From positions 230,978-294,977 of the forward strand of contig CAJNDS010001724.1 in assembly GCA_905221605.1 (NCBI GenBank): a stretch of DNA of 64,000 nt, written 5' to 3'. Positions 55,939 to 63,941 of the stretch are shown one piece after another. This DNA comes from Symbiodinium natans. Its lineage: Eukaryota > Sar > Dinophyceae > Suessiales > Symbiodiniaceae. The position numbers and the translations under genes are program-made. The notes beneath the pieces are model-generated. The model was not told the DNA's origin. It saw nothing but the letters and a program-made list of their open reading frames with translations, and made no database searches. Within the stretch, counting starts at the first letter, position 1. Each line of letters begins with the position of its first letter.

Positions 55939-56019
55939 AGGCTGGTTTCCCGTGCGCGTCTGCTGGGACACGGACAAGTTGGGACTGAAGTTCGGACCTC
56001 TGGAGGACGGCTCATCCAG
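55939..56019 (+). CDS. Exon encoding the N-terminal half of a PDZ domain
   Basis: Acceptor GTGAGCAGCAG, donor TCCAG|GTATAG. Reads GWFPVRVCWDTDKLGLKFGP then LEDGSS. LGLKF after a short strand is the PDZ carboxylate-binding loop (xLGhxh), and WDTDKLGLxFGxLEDG resembles PDZ domains common in dinoflagellate proteins. The matching second half lies at 57894-57957 in the same phase (2). A second frame (RLVSRARLLGHGQVGTEVRT) is open but less compelling. Confidence 0.72.
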
Positions 56020-56275
56020 GTATAGTTAGTTGTGCTCACTCCTGAGGGTTTAGGGTTATAGGGTTTAGGGTTTAGGGTTTAGGTTTTAGGGTTTAGGGTT
56101 TAGGGTTCAGGGTTCATCCGACCACTACGGTTTGGCACGATGGTGTGATGTCTTCAGAGTGGACCAGCCCCGTGGCAAAGGGGTGTGGGCTTCATGATTC
56201 GAAGACCGGACCAGGAAGGCTTGAATTCAAGTGGGTTTAGGGTTTAGGGTTTGGCCTTCAAGGTCGTACATACAG

Positions 56276-56361
56276 AGTGGGATGGATGAGGGACAGGGCA
56301 AGGATTGGCTCCTACCGAATTGAATTTGATGGCTCCCGTGCTTACATTCATGAACGCGCCC
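56276..56361 (+). CDS. Candidate exon running into a C-rich telomeric tract
   Basis: Acceptor CGTACATACAG; VGWMRDRARIGSYRIEFDGS then RAYIHERA, followed by the telomeric reading LNPKP and stop. IGSYRIEFDGSRAY is coding-like. A GC or telomere-embedded donor would be needed. Confidence 0.5.
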
Positions 56362-56587
56362 TAAACCCTAAACCCTAAACCCTAAACCCTAAACCCTAAA
56401 CCCTAAAGCAAGCCAGGAGCAGGAGGGCGGCCTCCCTGTCAGGACTGGGGAGATTTTTTGGGGGAGGGCCGCGCGGTTGATTGAATTGAAAGTGGTTCAA
56501 CATGATTCGGCGGCTCAGGGTTCGCCTGCAGTAGGGTCATTTCAGGGTTTAGGGTTTAGGGTTTAGGGTTTAGGGTCGAAGGGTTAG

Positions 56588-56755
56588 GAATGTTGCAGTG
56601 GGCAAGATTCCGTTTCAGAGCTTGGATCTTCAGGTCCTGGGCTTGGCAGGAGGTTGGTCGTCCGTTTTTGCAAATTGCCGTGACACGGCACTCAGCTGCG
56701 TCGGTGCTGAGTGTTCTTAGTCGTGTTCGTTTTGCGTTGCGCGTTGGGTCCCTGC
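56588..56755 (+). CDS. Candidate exon with ATG, basic/aromatic
   Basis: Acceptor GAAGGGTTAG, ATG at 56590: MLQWARFRFRAWIFRSWAWQ, EVGRPFLQIAVTRHSAASVL, SVLSRVRFALRVGSLQ, donor CTGCAG|GTGCCA. The frame stays open to 56916 through a poly-G run. Could be a start exon. Confidence 0.5.
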
Positions 56756-56930
56756 AGGTGCCAAGCTCACTTTACGTAACCTGGGAGGGGGGGGGGGGGG
56801 TGTCCTGGGTTCATAGAAAGCACAGCAAGCTTCTGCTGGGCCCGTGCGAGAGGAACCATCGAAAACCCCAAAAAGTCCGGAGTTTAGGGTTTAGGGTTCT
56901 AAACCCGAAACCCTAAACTTTAGGGTTCAG

Positions 56931-57065
56931 CGTCGGAAGTCGATGCAAAGTCCTCAGCCATGGACAGCGTTTGATCGTCTCGAGCACGAACTCCTCCCAA
57001 CTTCTCCGGCAGCACCAAGCCCTGCCGACCAAAACGCCTCCCCCCCAAACTCCACAGGCCCCTAA
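56931..57065 (+). CDS. Candidate terminal exon
   Basis: Acceptor TTTAGGGTTCAG; 44 codons RRKSMQSPQPWTAFDRLEHE, LLPTSPAAPSPADQNASPPN, STGP, TAA 57063 inside a CCCTAAA variant. The minus strand 56920-57108 is open for 62 codons with an ATG (MSMILMTTSPLKRFRGLWSL), so strand is not certain. Confidence 0.42.
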   Translation, partial: RRKSMQSPQPWTAFDRLEHELLPTSPAAPSPADQNASPPNSTGP

Positions 57066-57226
57066 ACCGCTTAAGAGGACTCGTTGTCATCAGAATCATG
57101 CTCATCACAATGGAGCATAAACCCTAAACCCAAAAGCCCTAAACCCTAAACCTTAAACCCCAAACCCTAAACCCTAAACCTTAAACCCTAGCCCTAAACC
57201 CTAAACCCAAAAGCCCCTGTTTAGAG

Positions 57227-57397
57227 TTTCGGGTTGCTTCGGGGTTCGTTGGAGGACCATCTCCAAGTCCTCCTGGGCACACGGCGTCAGGCCATCTGCG
57301 GTTTGGGGTTTAGGGTTTAGGGTTTAGGGCTAGGGTTTAGGGTTTGGGGTTTAGGGTTTGGCGTTCGGGGCTCAGGGCCCAGGGCCGGCACGCGTTT
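57227..57397 (+). CDS. Two candidate exons (57227-57300, 57376-57397)
   Basis: Exon one FRVASGFVGGPSPSPPGHTA then SGHL ends CTGCG|GTTTGG. The intron is telomeric and TTTGGGG units ending GGGCTCAG. Exon two continues in phase as AQGRHAF to TTT|GTATGT. Confidence 0.5.
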
Positions 57398-57516
57398 GTA
57401 TGTTGAGGGATTTTGGGGTTCTGGGGCTTAGGGTATGGTACTGTAGTGTAGGGATTCAAGGTGCCCAGGATTAGGATTTAATGGTTAGGGTTTGGGGGCC
57501 TGTTCGAAGTCCACAG

Positions 57517-57627
57517 AAGTTGAGCCTCAGAGGTGCGAAGCCAGCTATTCCTGTAGCAGCCAGTCGACTTCAGTTACATAGTCCTTGGGCTACAGTTCAC
57601 GGTTCCTGTGGGTGGAGTAGTTTGTAA
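57517..57627 (+). CDS. Candidate terminal exon
   Basis: Acceptor CGAAGTCCACAG; KLSLRGAKPAIPVAASRLQL, HSPWATVHGSCGWSSL, TAA 57625. Confidence 0.48.
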   Translation, partial: KLSLRGAKPAIPVAASRLQLHSPWATVHGSCGWSSL

Positions 57628-57893
57628 AAGAGTTCAGCGCTTATTGCAGGGATCCTGCCCCGTCGCGCCTAATTAAGCCGCACATCCTACCAGCTTTGCA
57701 ACTCAATACGTTGAAGCCCTATACACCCTAGAGTCACTTTTTACTGCTCACTGCCGGCCGGTTGGGGCTTAGGGTGTAGGGATTATAGGGTTTCTATACT
57801 AAACACCTTCATGGATTCTGCATTAAACGACTGAACCACAAAGGGTTTAGGGTCTAGAGTTTAGGGTTTAGGGTGCTTCGTTTTGCTTGTCAG

Positions 57894-57957
57894 GCTGAAG
57901 CCCGGTGACTGGCTGATCAGCATCAACGGAGATGCTGTCACGAAGAGCCTCAACTGA
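57894..57957 (+). CDS. Exon encoding the C-terminal half of a PDZ domain
   Basis: Acceptor CGTTTTGCTTGTCAG. In phase 2 it reads LKPGDWLISINGDAVTKSLN then TGA 57955. LKPGDxLxxINGxxV is the diagnostic PDZ beta-3/beta-4 segment. Same strand and phase as 55939-56019, so both probably belong to one PDZ domain with an undetected middle exon between them. A non-GT donor before the TGA (AACT|GACCCG) would let the gene continue. Confidence 0.75.
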
Positions 57958-59180
57958 CCCGAGCTTTACCTACTGGTTCTTGGGAATGACAAAAAACCTA
58001 TAAACGGATCATTCCTTCACATACTGAGGGGGCTTAGGTAATGCCGCAAGAGAAAGGGAAGGAAGCAGAAAACTGTGGCTTCGATTGTGTCTGCAAAGGT
58101 TTAACAGCCCGAGGTCGTGATTCAAGAACCGCTTGCTTGCATGCTCCTACCTTGGGGACGACATGGACCCTAGCAGGGTTTAAATGGCTCGCACACCTCA
58201 AAAAGGAATTATAGTAGCATAGGGCATATGACCCCAATTGTAGGGTTCGTTTGGTCCCAAGGGCTTCATGATTCAAACAGTCCACCATACAAGTTTTAGG
58301 TCTCATACAAAGAATCGTGGCGTGTAGGTTCTTAAGGCAAACTCCCCAAAACCTCCAGCTATTGACTTTCCCATGCCCGAGGATGAGGGAGCTCCTCGGC
58401 TGAATGTGCCAAGCGCGTTTTCTCAGACTCTTTCGCTTGAGAGGGGTTTTCAAGGGTTTCGGGTTTACGGTTTCGGGTTCAGGGTTTACAGGGTTTATAG
58501 GGTTTATAGTGTTTATAGGGTTTATAGGGTTTATAGGGTTTAGGGTATAGACCACAAAAGGGATGTAGGGCTTGGGCTGGACAAGGAGTGAACGTTTAGG
58601 GCTGAGGCGGAAAGAGAGGGTTGGGATGTGCATAGCGGGCGTCGGGCTGCCTGTCAGCTGAGATCTGCATGATAGGGGTTACTTACTGGTGCTTAAGGGA
58701 GAGTGGAAGAGTGAATATAGGGACTCTTATAAAGGGATTATATAGGGACTACTATAGGGTTTCACTCTTCCACTCTCCCTTAAGCACCAGTAAGGGTTAA
58801 GCAATGTCGCCCACATCTTCTGGGAGGGGCAGGAGAGACTCAGACAGAAAGAGCGACCGTAATATCTCAACAAAAGAGCCAACAATAAAACGAAATGCCC
58901 AAGGCAGAAAGGCCGATAGAAACAACGAACACGCCAAACCTGCAAGGTGAAGGGATGTAGACAGACATAGAGAGTTGGAGAGAAGACAATAAACCCTAAA
59001 CCCTAAACCCTAATTTAGGGAACTACCCACAGAATTGGGAATCGGGGGGTTTAGGCCGTAGGATTCAGGGCTAGGAGCTCTGGCAGTCCCTCCTAAACAA
59101 GCCCCGAGTTTAACAGCGAACAGTTACGTAACTTTTGAAGCCCCAAATGCCCCAATGCCCCAAACCCGAACTCACGGGAG
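57958..59180. other. Element-rich stretch
   Basis: Family B right half at 58195-58261, degenerate TTTATAGGG repeats 58480-58545 and the perfect palindromic element 58682-58794. The 199-codon minus frame 58034-58633 runs through repeats and is not convincing. Confidence 0.5.
58682..58794. mobile_element. MITE with perfect 34-bp inverted ends and probable target duplication
   Basis: Left arm 58682-58715 starts CTTACTGGTGCTTAAGGGAG; right arm 58761-58794 is its exact reverse complement. GGTTA flanks both sides (58677-58681, 58795-58799). Interior 45 bp, AT-rich. The perfect arms suggest recent movement. Single copy in this window. Confidence 0.93.
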
Positions 59181-59281
59181 CTCAGGCACGACTGCTTCGA
59201 GCTGCTCCAGCGGCATCGTCCGCTTAGGTTGCTCTTCGCACGTCGGTGTCGCCAGGTCTCGCAAGAAGCGGCTTCAGAGTG
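59181..59281 (+). CDS. Candidate exon
   Basis: Acceptor ACTCACGGGAG; LRHDCFELLQRHRPLRLLFA then RRCRQ, donor CGCCAG|GTCTCG at 59256, otherwise open to TGA 59279 (VSQEAASE). Confidence 0.52.
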
Positions 59282-59523
59282 AAGGGCATTTAGGGTTTAG
59301 GGTTTAGGGCTCAGAAGGGTTTATGTAGAAGGCTGTCGAAGGCGGGTTTAAGGCTGCAGGAATGTAAAATCGAGAATATTCCCTAAACCCTAAACCCTAA
59401 ACCCTAAACCCTAAACCCTAAACCCTAAACCCTAATCAAGCTCTGAGCCCTACACCCTGAAGGGGTTTGGGATAGGGAGCCGCTGAACCATCAAGTTGAG
59501 CCCGAATTTTTTTCAAGTGGCAG

Positions 59524-59564
59524 ACAGCCAAACCCCGATAGCTTAAAGGACGCCGCAAGCTTGG
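59524..59564 (+). CDS. Candidate small exon, telomeric donor
   Basis: Acceptor TTTTTTTCAAGTGGCAG, donor TTGG|GTTTAG. Reads QPNPDSLKDAASL. Confidence 0.5.
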
Positions 59565-59778
59565 GTTTAGGGTTTTGGGCTTAGGGTGGCCATTGCAACC
59601 AGATTAGCAGATCAGGGTTTAGGGCTTAGGGCTTATGGTTTAGGGTTTAGGGTTTTATGTTTTCCTGTACCCTGTACCCTGTACCCTGTACCCTGAGCCC
59701 CCAACTTTAAAGCCCACAACCCTAAGCCCTAAAGCCTAAAGAACCCTGAACCCCCAAAATGAATCCAAAAAACAAGCC

Positions 59779-59875
59779 ATGGCCATGACCCACCAAGGCC
59801 ACAAGAGCGCCACTCCTAAGTTGAAGCGCCCGAACAAGTGGCCCGGAGAGAGATGGACATATAAGGATTCGTGGG
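59779..59875 (+). CDS. Candidate start exon, very basic
   Basis: ATG in AAGCCATGGC context: MAMTHQGHKSATPKLKRPNK, WPGERWTYKDSW, ending TGGG|GTTTAG. The frame also extends upstream (NESKKQA). Strongly coding-like. Resembles a ribosomal-type or nucleic-acid-binding N-terminus but no family recognised. Confidence 0.68.
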
Positions 59876-60018
59876 GTTTAGGGTTTGGGGTTTGGGGTTT
59901 AGGGTTTAGGGCCCGAAATGTGAAGGGCGTTTCGGGGAATTGGGGGTTTAGGCCCTAAACTTTGGGGTTTTGGGGGGTTTTGGGGCTTTAGGCCTTAGGG
60001 CCTGCTATGGCTTCGTAG

Positions 60019-60050
60019 GCGTTTAAGGGGGTATTTCTCTTCGTAGCCGG
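60019..60050 (+). CDS. Candidate small exon, strong donor
   Basis: Acceptor GGCTTCGTAG, donor GCCGG|GTAAGT. Reads AFKGVFLFVA. Confidence 0.45.
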
Positions 60051-60268
60051 GTAAGTAACCCTAAACCCTAAACCAACCCATAAACCTTTCTTGTGGTAGA
60101 AGAGAGCCTGCCTCATCCCAACAGTCAAGCTTCGATTCCCCTAGGGACATGAAGCAATCCCGAACCCTTAAACCCAAACCCAAACCTTATACCCTAAATC
60201 CTAAAGCTCAGCAACAACTTAAGGATTTTGGTTTTAAGGGTTTCAGGCCGAGCCTTTGCTTGCCCTGC

Positions 60269-60302
<34 letters not shown>

Positions 60303-60645
60303 GGTGTTCGTGGCTCACGAATGCACCCCGAGTCCACACTCTGATCTACGAAGTCCGCAAGCCTCAGCCAGAAACCAGTCTTGAGGCTTAGGGTTTAAGG
60401 TTTAGGGTTTGGGGTTTAGGGTTTCGGGTTTAGGGTTTAAGGTTTATGGTCCACTTGGAGGTTCATGGTCGTCATGGGCAGGATCACACGTATGGAAACT
60501 ATACTTATAGCCCATGTCCTGATTTGGGGGTTCTTAGAACCCTACTTGTAACGTCCATGTAGCGTGCTTCGTCTTTTTGCTGAGTGTTCAAAGCTCAAGG
60601 CGTGGGGGTTTCAGTATTCAGTGGGCCGTATCTTCACCCTTCCAG
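60051..60645. other. Poly-G run, family F copy and weak terminal frames
   Basis: Poly-G 60270-60301; after it two overlapping frames end in stops (VFVAHECTPSPHSDLRSPQA; NAPRVHTLIYEVRKPQPETS). Family F-like element 60449-60566 (CCACTTGGAGGTTCATGGTC ... AACGTCCATGTAG). Confidence 0.4.
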
Positions 60646-60763
60646 GGTGCCTTTCAGATGGTCGGAATGGCGTCATGGCCTAGCAGATAACACTCTTTGT
60701 GGAGTATGGGGTGATGTTGCCCAGCTTCACTGGAAAAAGGACGAACGAGCCCCTAAATCCTAA
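60646..60763 (+). CDS. Candidate terminal exon
   Basis: Acceptor TCTTCACCCTTCCAG; 38 codons VPFRWSEWRHGLADNTLCGV, WGDVAQLHWKKDERAPKS, TAA 60761 in a CCTAAA variant. Confidence 0.56.
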
Positions 60764-60810
60764 ACCATAAGAATCCCTAAACCCAAACCAAGTCTCAGGG
60801 GCTCTTGCAG

Positions 60811-60886
60811 GGTTCCTTTGAGCGCGGCATTGCCGAGGATCGCGGTGAAGCTTGACGAGGCACTCCGCTGCCCAAGGGTTTGCTGA
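60811..60886 (+). CDS. Candidate exon
   Basis: Acceptor CAGGGGCTCTTGCAG; VPLSAALPRIAVKLDEALRC then PR, donor CAAGG|GTTTGC, or on to TGA 60884. Confidence 0.5.
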
Positions 60887-61050
60887 CCCTAAACCCTAAA
60901 CCCTAAACCCTAAACCCTAAACCCTAAACCCTAAACTCAAGGGACCGAAGGAGGGACCCTTATAAGGGACCTTAGGCGTTATTTGGGGCTTATTTTGGGG
61001 CTACTTCGGTATATAGGCACTATATAACTACGACCTTGAGCAGGCCCTGA

Positions 61051-61133
61051 TTCCCTTATTTTCGGGTTGGGGTTCCCCTTTAATCCCCTGAAAACCTAAA
61101 AGGGCACCCTTGTTTCCCCTAGGTTACTCCTGG
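61051..61133. mobile_element. MITE-like family H, copy 3
   Basis: GATTCCCTTATTTTCGGGTT ... AAAAGGGCACCCTTGTTTCC, diverged from copies 1 and 2. Confidence 0.45.
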
Positions 61134-61498
61134 GCCTAGGTATAGTATATACTCGGGACCCAAGGCTACGATATGGAAAACACTTTAAAGTATACATTGT
61201 ATAGATACATGGGCTCTTAGGGTTACTTGCTCTTGGTAGGCAATTGGGGAAGTTAGGTATGCTAGAAACTGCTGTACGGTCCTGAATAGGGTTCTACCGG
61301 AGGATATAGGGTTCCGAATTCACTCGAAGACTTAGGGCACCGCGGGCTTTACCCAAATCCCGACGCCCTAAACCCTTCCGGTCTTGGACGACGCCTTCAC
61401 CTAAGAGCCAAACACCCAACAAGAGCCTCGCGCCCTAAACCCTAAACCCAACGCTTTCACTCTTGTTTACCAGGAAAGGTTCGGAGGCCTTAGATTTC

Positions 61499-61642
61499 GG
61501 GACCAAATGAACCCCCTACTTGGGATCAGGTACCCTATACTGCTCTAACCCCTCTTAGGGTATGTTTAGGGTTTAGGGTTTAGGGTTTAGGGTTTAGGGT
61601 TCATGGACCATAAGCCTTTAGGGGGTTCGTTTCGTCCCCAAG
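61499..61642. mobile_element. MITE-like family B with internal telomeric tract
   Basis: Left GGGACCAAATGAACCCCCTA, right GGGGTTCGTTTCGTCCCCAA. Five TTTAGGG units at 61564-61602 replace part of the centre. Confidence 0.82.
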
Positions 61643-61669
61643 TTCCTATGGCCCGAGAGCCCTCCCTAG

Positions 61670-61802
61670 CTGGCGCTATCGAGATGTTGAGGCATGGCTG
61701 CCTGGTGGAGATGTATGGAGGGTTTAGGGTTGAGGGTTTGGGGTTTGGGTTTTGGGTTTGGGGTTCAGGGTTTAGGGTTTAGGGCAGCCGCTTCGACTCC
61801 AG
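61670..61802 (+). CDS. Two candidate exons (61670-61721, 61783-61802), telomeric intron
   Basis: Exon one GAIEMLRHGCLVEMYG ends GGAGG|GTTTAG; intron 61722-61782 is telomeric variants ending TTTAG; exon two AAASTP ends TCCAG|GTGCAG, phase 2 to 2. Confidence 0.46.
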
Positions 61803-61943
61803 GTGCAGGTGTAGAACCCTAAGCCCAAAACCGTGATGCACGCGTGAGACAGTCCCTGCAGTGCGATCAGTCAGCTAGGCGGGGGTTTAGGGTTTAGGGT
61901 TGAGGGTTTAGCAGAAAGGTCTCGTGCAGAGCTGGGGTGTTAG

Positions 61944-62037
61944 GTGGCCGCGATCTTGAGCTGCAAGGCCATCCTGTACTCGCAGCAGCATCCCCTCCCT
62001 GAGCGCGGTGCAGAGGTCACCCAGGCCAGTCGTACGG
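61944..62037 (+). CDS. High-quality internal exon
   Basis: Acceptor CTGGGGTGTTAG, donor TACGG|GTGTAG. 31 codons: VAAILSCKAILYSQQHPLPE, RGAEVTQASRT. Telomeric tract starts 4 nt into the intron. Confidence 0.7.
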
Positions 62038-62157
62038 GTGTAGGTTTAGGGTTTAGGGTTTAGGGATTAGGGTTTAGGGTTTGGGGTTTAGGGTTTAGGG
62101 TTCAGGGCGAAATAAGAGTTGACACCAGAGGTTTTCGCGTCTTAATGGGCTTAGAGC

Positions 62158-62281
62158 TGGGATGCTCCCCCTTATCCTAGCAGGCCTTAATAGGGATTCT
62201 AGGGGGGTGCTGTGACCCTAAATCCTAAACCCTAAACCCTAGACCCTAAACCCTAAACCCTAATCAAGGGGGACATCCCCA
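62158..62281. mobile_element. Family C element with internal C-rich telomeric tract
   Basis: Left TGGGATGCTCCCCCTTATCC, right AAGGGGGACATCCCC; CCCTAAA units at 62214-62263 occupy the interior. Confidence 0.75.
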
Positions 62282-62376
62282 AGCTTAGAGGGCTGCATTT
62301 TCCTAACTGATGCTGCGGGGCTCCTAAACCCCAAACCCTAAACCTTTTTGGCCCTTTCGTGCTTCGTCCCAACCAG

Positions 62377-62597
62377 CCTTGCTGCTGCCGTTGCTGTAAA
62401 AAGGGCTTCGAGGTGAGAAAGGTTTCAGGTTTTGGGTTTAGGTTTAAGGTTTAGGGTTTACGGTTTCCAGTTTAGGGTGCAGGGTTTAGGGTTTGGGTGT
62501 AGGGTTTAGGGTTTAGGGTTTAGTTTCTCAGGAGTTGCGGCCTTCCGGCCACGCAAACCCACAGGATCCCAATGCCCAACTTCTGCCAACCCATTAG
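62377..62597 (+). CDS. Two candidate exons, Cys-rich end of a protein
   Basis: Exon 62377-62412 (acceptor CGTCCCAACCAG): PCCCRCCKKGFE, donor TTCGAG|GTGAGA. Intron 62413-62531 contains telomeric units and ends TTAGTTTCTCAG. Exon two, phase 0: ELRPSGHANPQDPNAQLLPT, H, TAG 62595. PCCCRCCKK could be a palmitoylation or metal-binding tail. Excellent splice sites at both ends. Confidence 0.7.
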
Positions 62598-62605
62598 ACC
62601 CCAAA

Positions 62606-62763
62606 CTTGGGATGTTCTCCTTAATTAGGGTTTAGGGTTTAGGGTTTAGGGTTTAGGGTTTAGGGTTTAGGGTTTAGGGTTTAGGCTTACTCTCCTTGAT
62701 AGGGATTATAGTACCTCTTTTACTCCCTACTAAGGACTGTTAGTATAAGGGGGGGAGCATACC
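62606..62763. mobile_element. Family C element with internal G-rich telomeric tract
   Basis: Left CTTGGGATGTTCTCCTTAAT, right AGTATAAGGGGGGGAGCATA; TTTAGGG units 62626-62684 interrupt the left arm. Confidence 0.82.
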
Positions 62764-62850
62764 AACCCTAAACTCAAAACTTACGCCGTCCCTGTACAGC
62801 GGGGGCGGGGCAAATTTGCCTGACGACTTGGGCCATTGAGGTTTATGCAG

Positions 62851-62950
62851 TGGGATGCCCCCATTCTACTAGCAGTCCTGAATCGGGATTGTAAACGGGG
62901 GCTACTATAATCCCTATTAAGGTCTGATAGGAAAACGGGCAGCATCCCAA
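62851..62950. mobile_element. Family C element, intact
   Basis: TGGGATGCCCCCATTCTACT ... AAAACGGGCAGCATCCCAA; no telomeric units inside. Confidence 0.82.
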
Positions 62951-63070
62951 TTTATGTACATTAAGGAAGAGAGGTGCAGGGTTTAGGGTTTCAGGTTTAG
63001 GGTTTAGGGTTTAGGGTTTAGGCTATAGGGTTTAGGGTTTAGGGCTTAGGGTTCACCAAGCCCTGCGCAG

Positions 63071-63145
63071 GAGGCCGCACCATCAAACAGCCCTCTTGAC
63101 ACCGAAGCCACCGCTGAGGCCGAGATGCACTGTGTCAGGGCCTGA
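63071..63145 (+). CDS. Candidate terminal exon
   Basis: Acceptor AAGCCCTGCGCAG; 24 codons EAAPSNSPLDTEATAEAEMH, CVRA, TGA 63143. A donor inside (CACT|GTGTCA) is an alternative. Preceded by a G-rich tract. Confidence 0.6.
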   Translation, partial: EAAPSNSPLDTEATAEAEMHCVRA

Positions 63146-63904
63146 GGCACTTCTACGCTTTAAGGTGGGGGAGCCCTATGGGGTTTAGGGTTTAGGGTTT
63201 AGGGTTTAGGGTTCCCTAAACCCTAAGCCCTAAGCCCTAAACCCTAAAGAGCCTTCTGAGCTTGTCTGGGAAGCCCCCAAAAGTAAGGCGTCCCATCTCG
63301 GGTGTTATATGTTCTTCGCGCTGCTAAGCCGAGAAGCTGAAGCCCCCCCCCCCCCCCCCCCACCCAGGGTCAAGCCTCATTCATCCCTAATCCCCTTCCC
63401 CTAGGGTTTAGGGTTTAGGGTTTAGGGTTTAGGGTTTAGGGTTTTAGGGTTTAAATATTACAACGCCCCCCCCCCCCCCCCCCAATAGAAGCTCGAAATG
63501 TGCTTTTGTTACTAGGCCGGGAGGGTTTTATCCAAATGTCATGTTTGGTGTCCAAAGGGTTCAGGGTGTAGGCTTCAGGCTTTGGAGGGTTTAAGTCATG
63601 ACTTAACCCTGAGAGCGCAGAGTGGCTCCACTCAGGCAGCACAGAGGCTTTGCAGCCACTCACACACCGCCCCCCCCCCCCCCGCCCTAATTGGGAATAG
63701 GGTTTAAAAGGCGGGGTCGGTTTCGGCAGGACTTTCCGGAAAAGTGTTTCTAGAATTAAGGGGCCGGGGGGGGGGGGGGGGGGAGGGCGTTTAATACAAG
63801 GGGGAAGGAATTACACCTTCATCCCTGAACCCTAAACCTAAAACCCCAAACCCTAAACCCTAAATCCAAACCCCCCTTTTAACTCTGAGAAGCCCAACTC
63901 TCAG
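63146..63904. other. Poly-C/poly-G runs and telomeric tracts, no gene seen
   Basis: C runs at 63343-63361, 63466-63483 and 63670-63683, G run at 63765-63783, several G-rich tracts. The minus frame 63451-63663 overlaps them. Confidence 0.5.
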
Positions 63905-63941
63905 GATGACGGGCCCACAGCAGAGCCAGACGCTTCTGCAG
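63905..63941 (+). CDS. Candidate small exon at window end
   Basis: Acceptor GCCCAACTCTCAG, donor CTGCAG|GTGCTT. Reads DDGPTAEPDASA, acidic. Frame also open further (GALGPQ). Confidence 0.6.

Noticed and set aside
58034-58633. 199-codon minus-strand ORF
   Set aside because: Second-longest minus frame, but it crosses degenerate TTTATAGGG repeats (giving NPINPINP) and a family B element.
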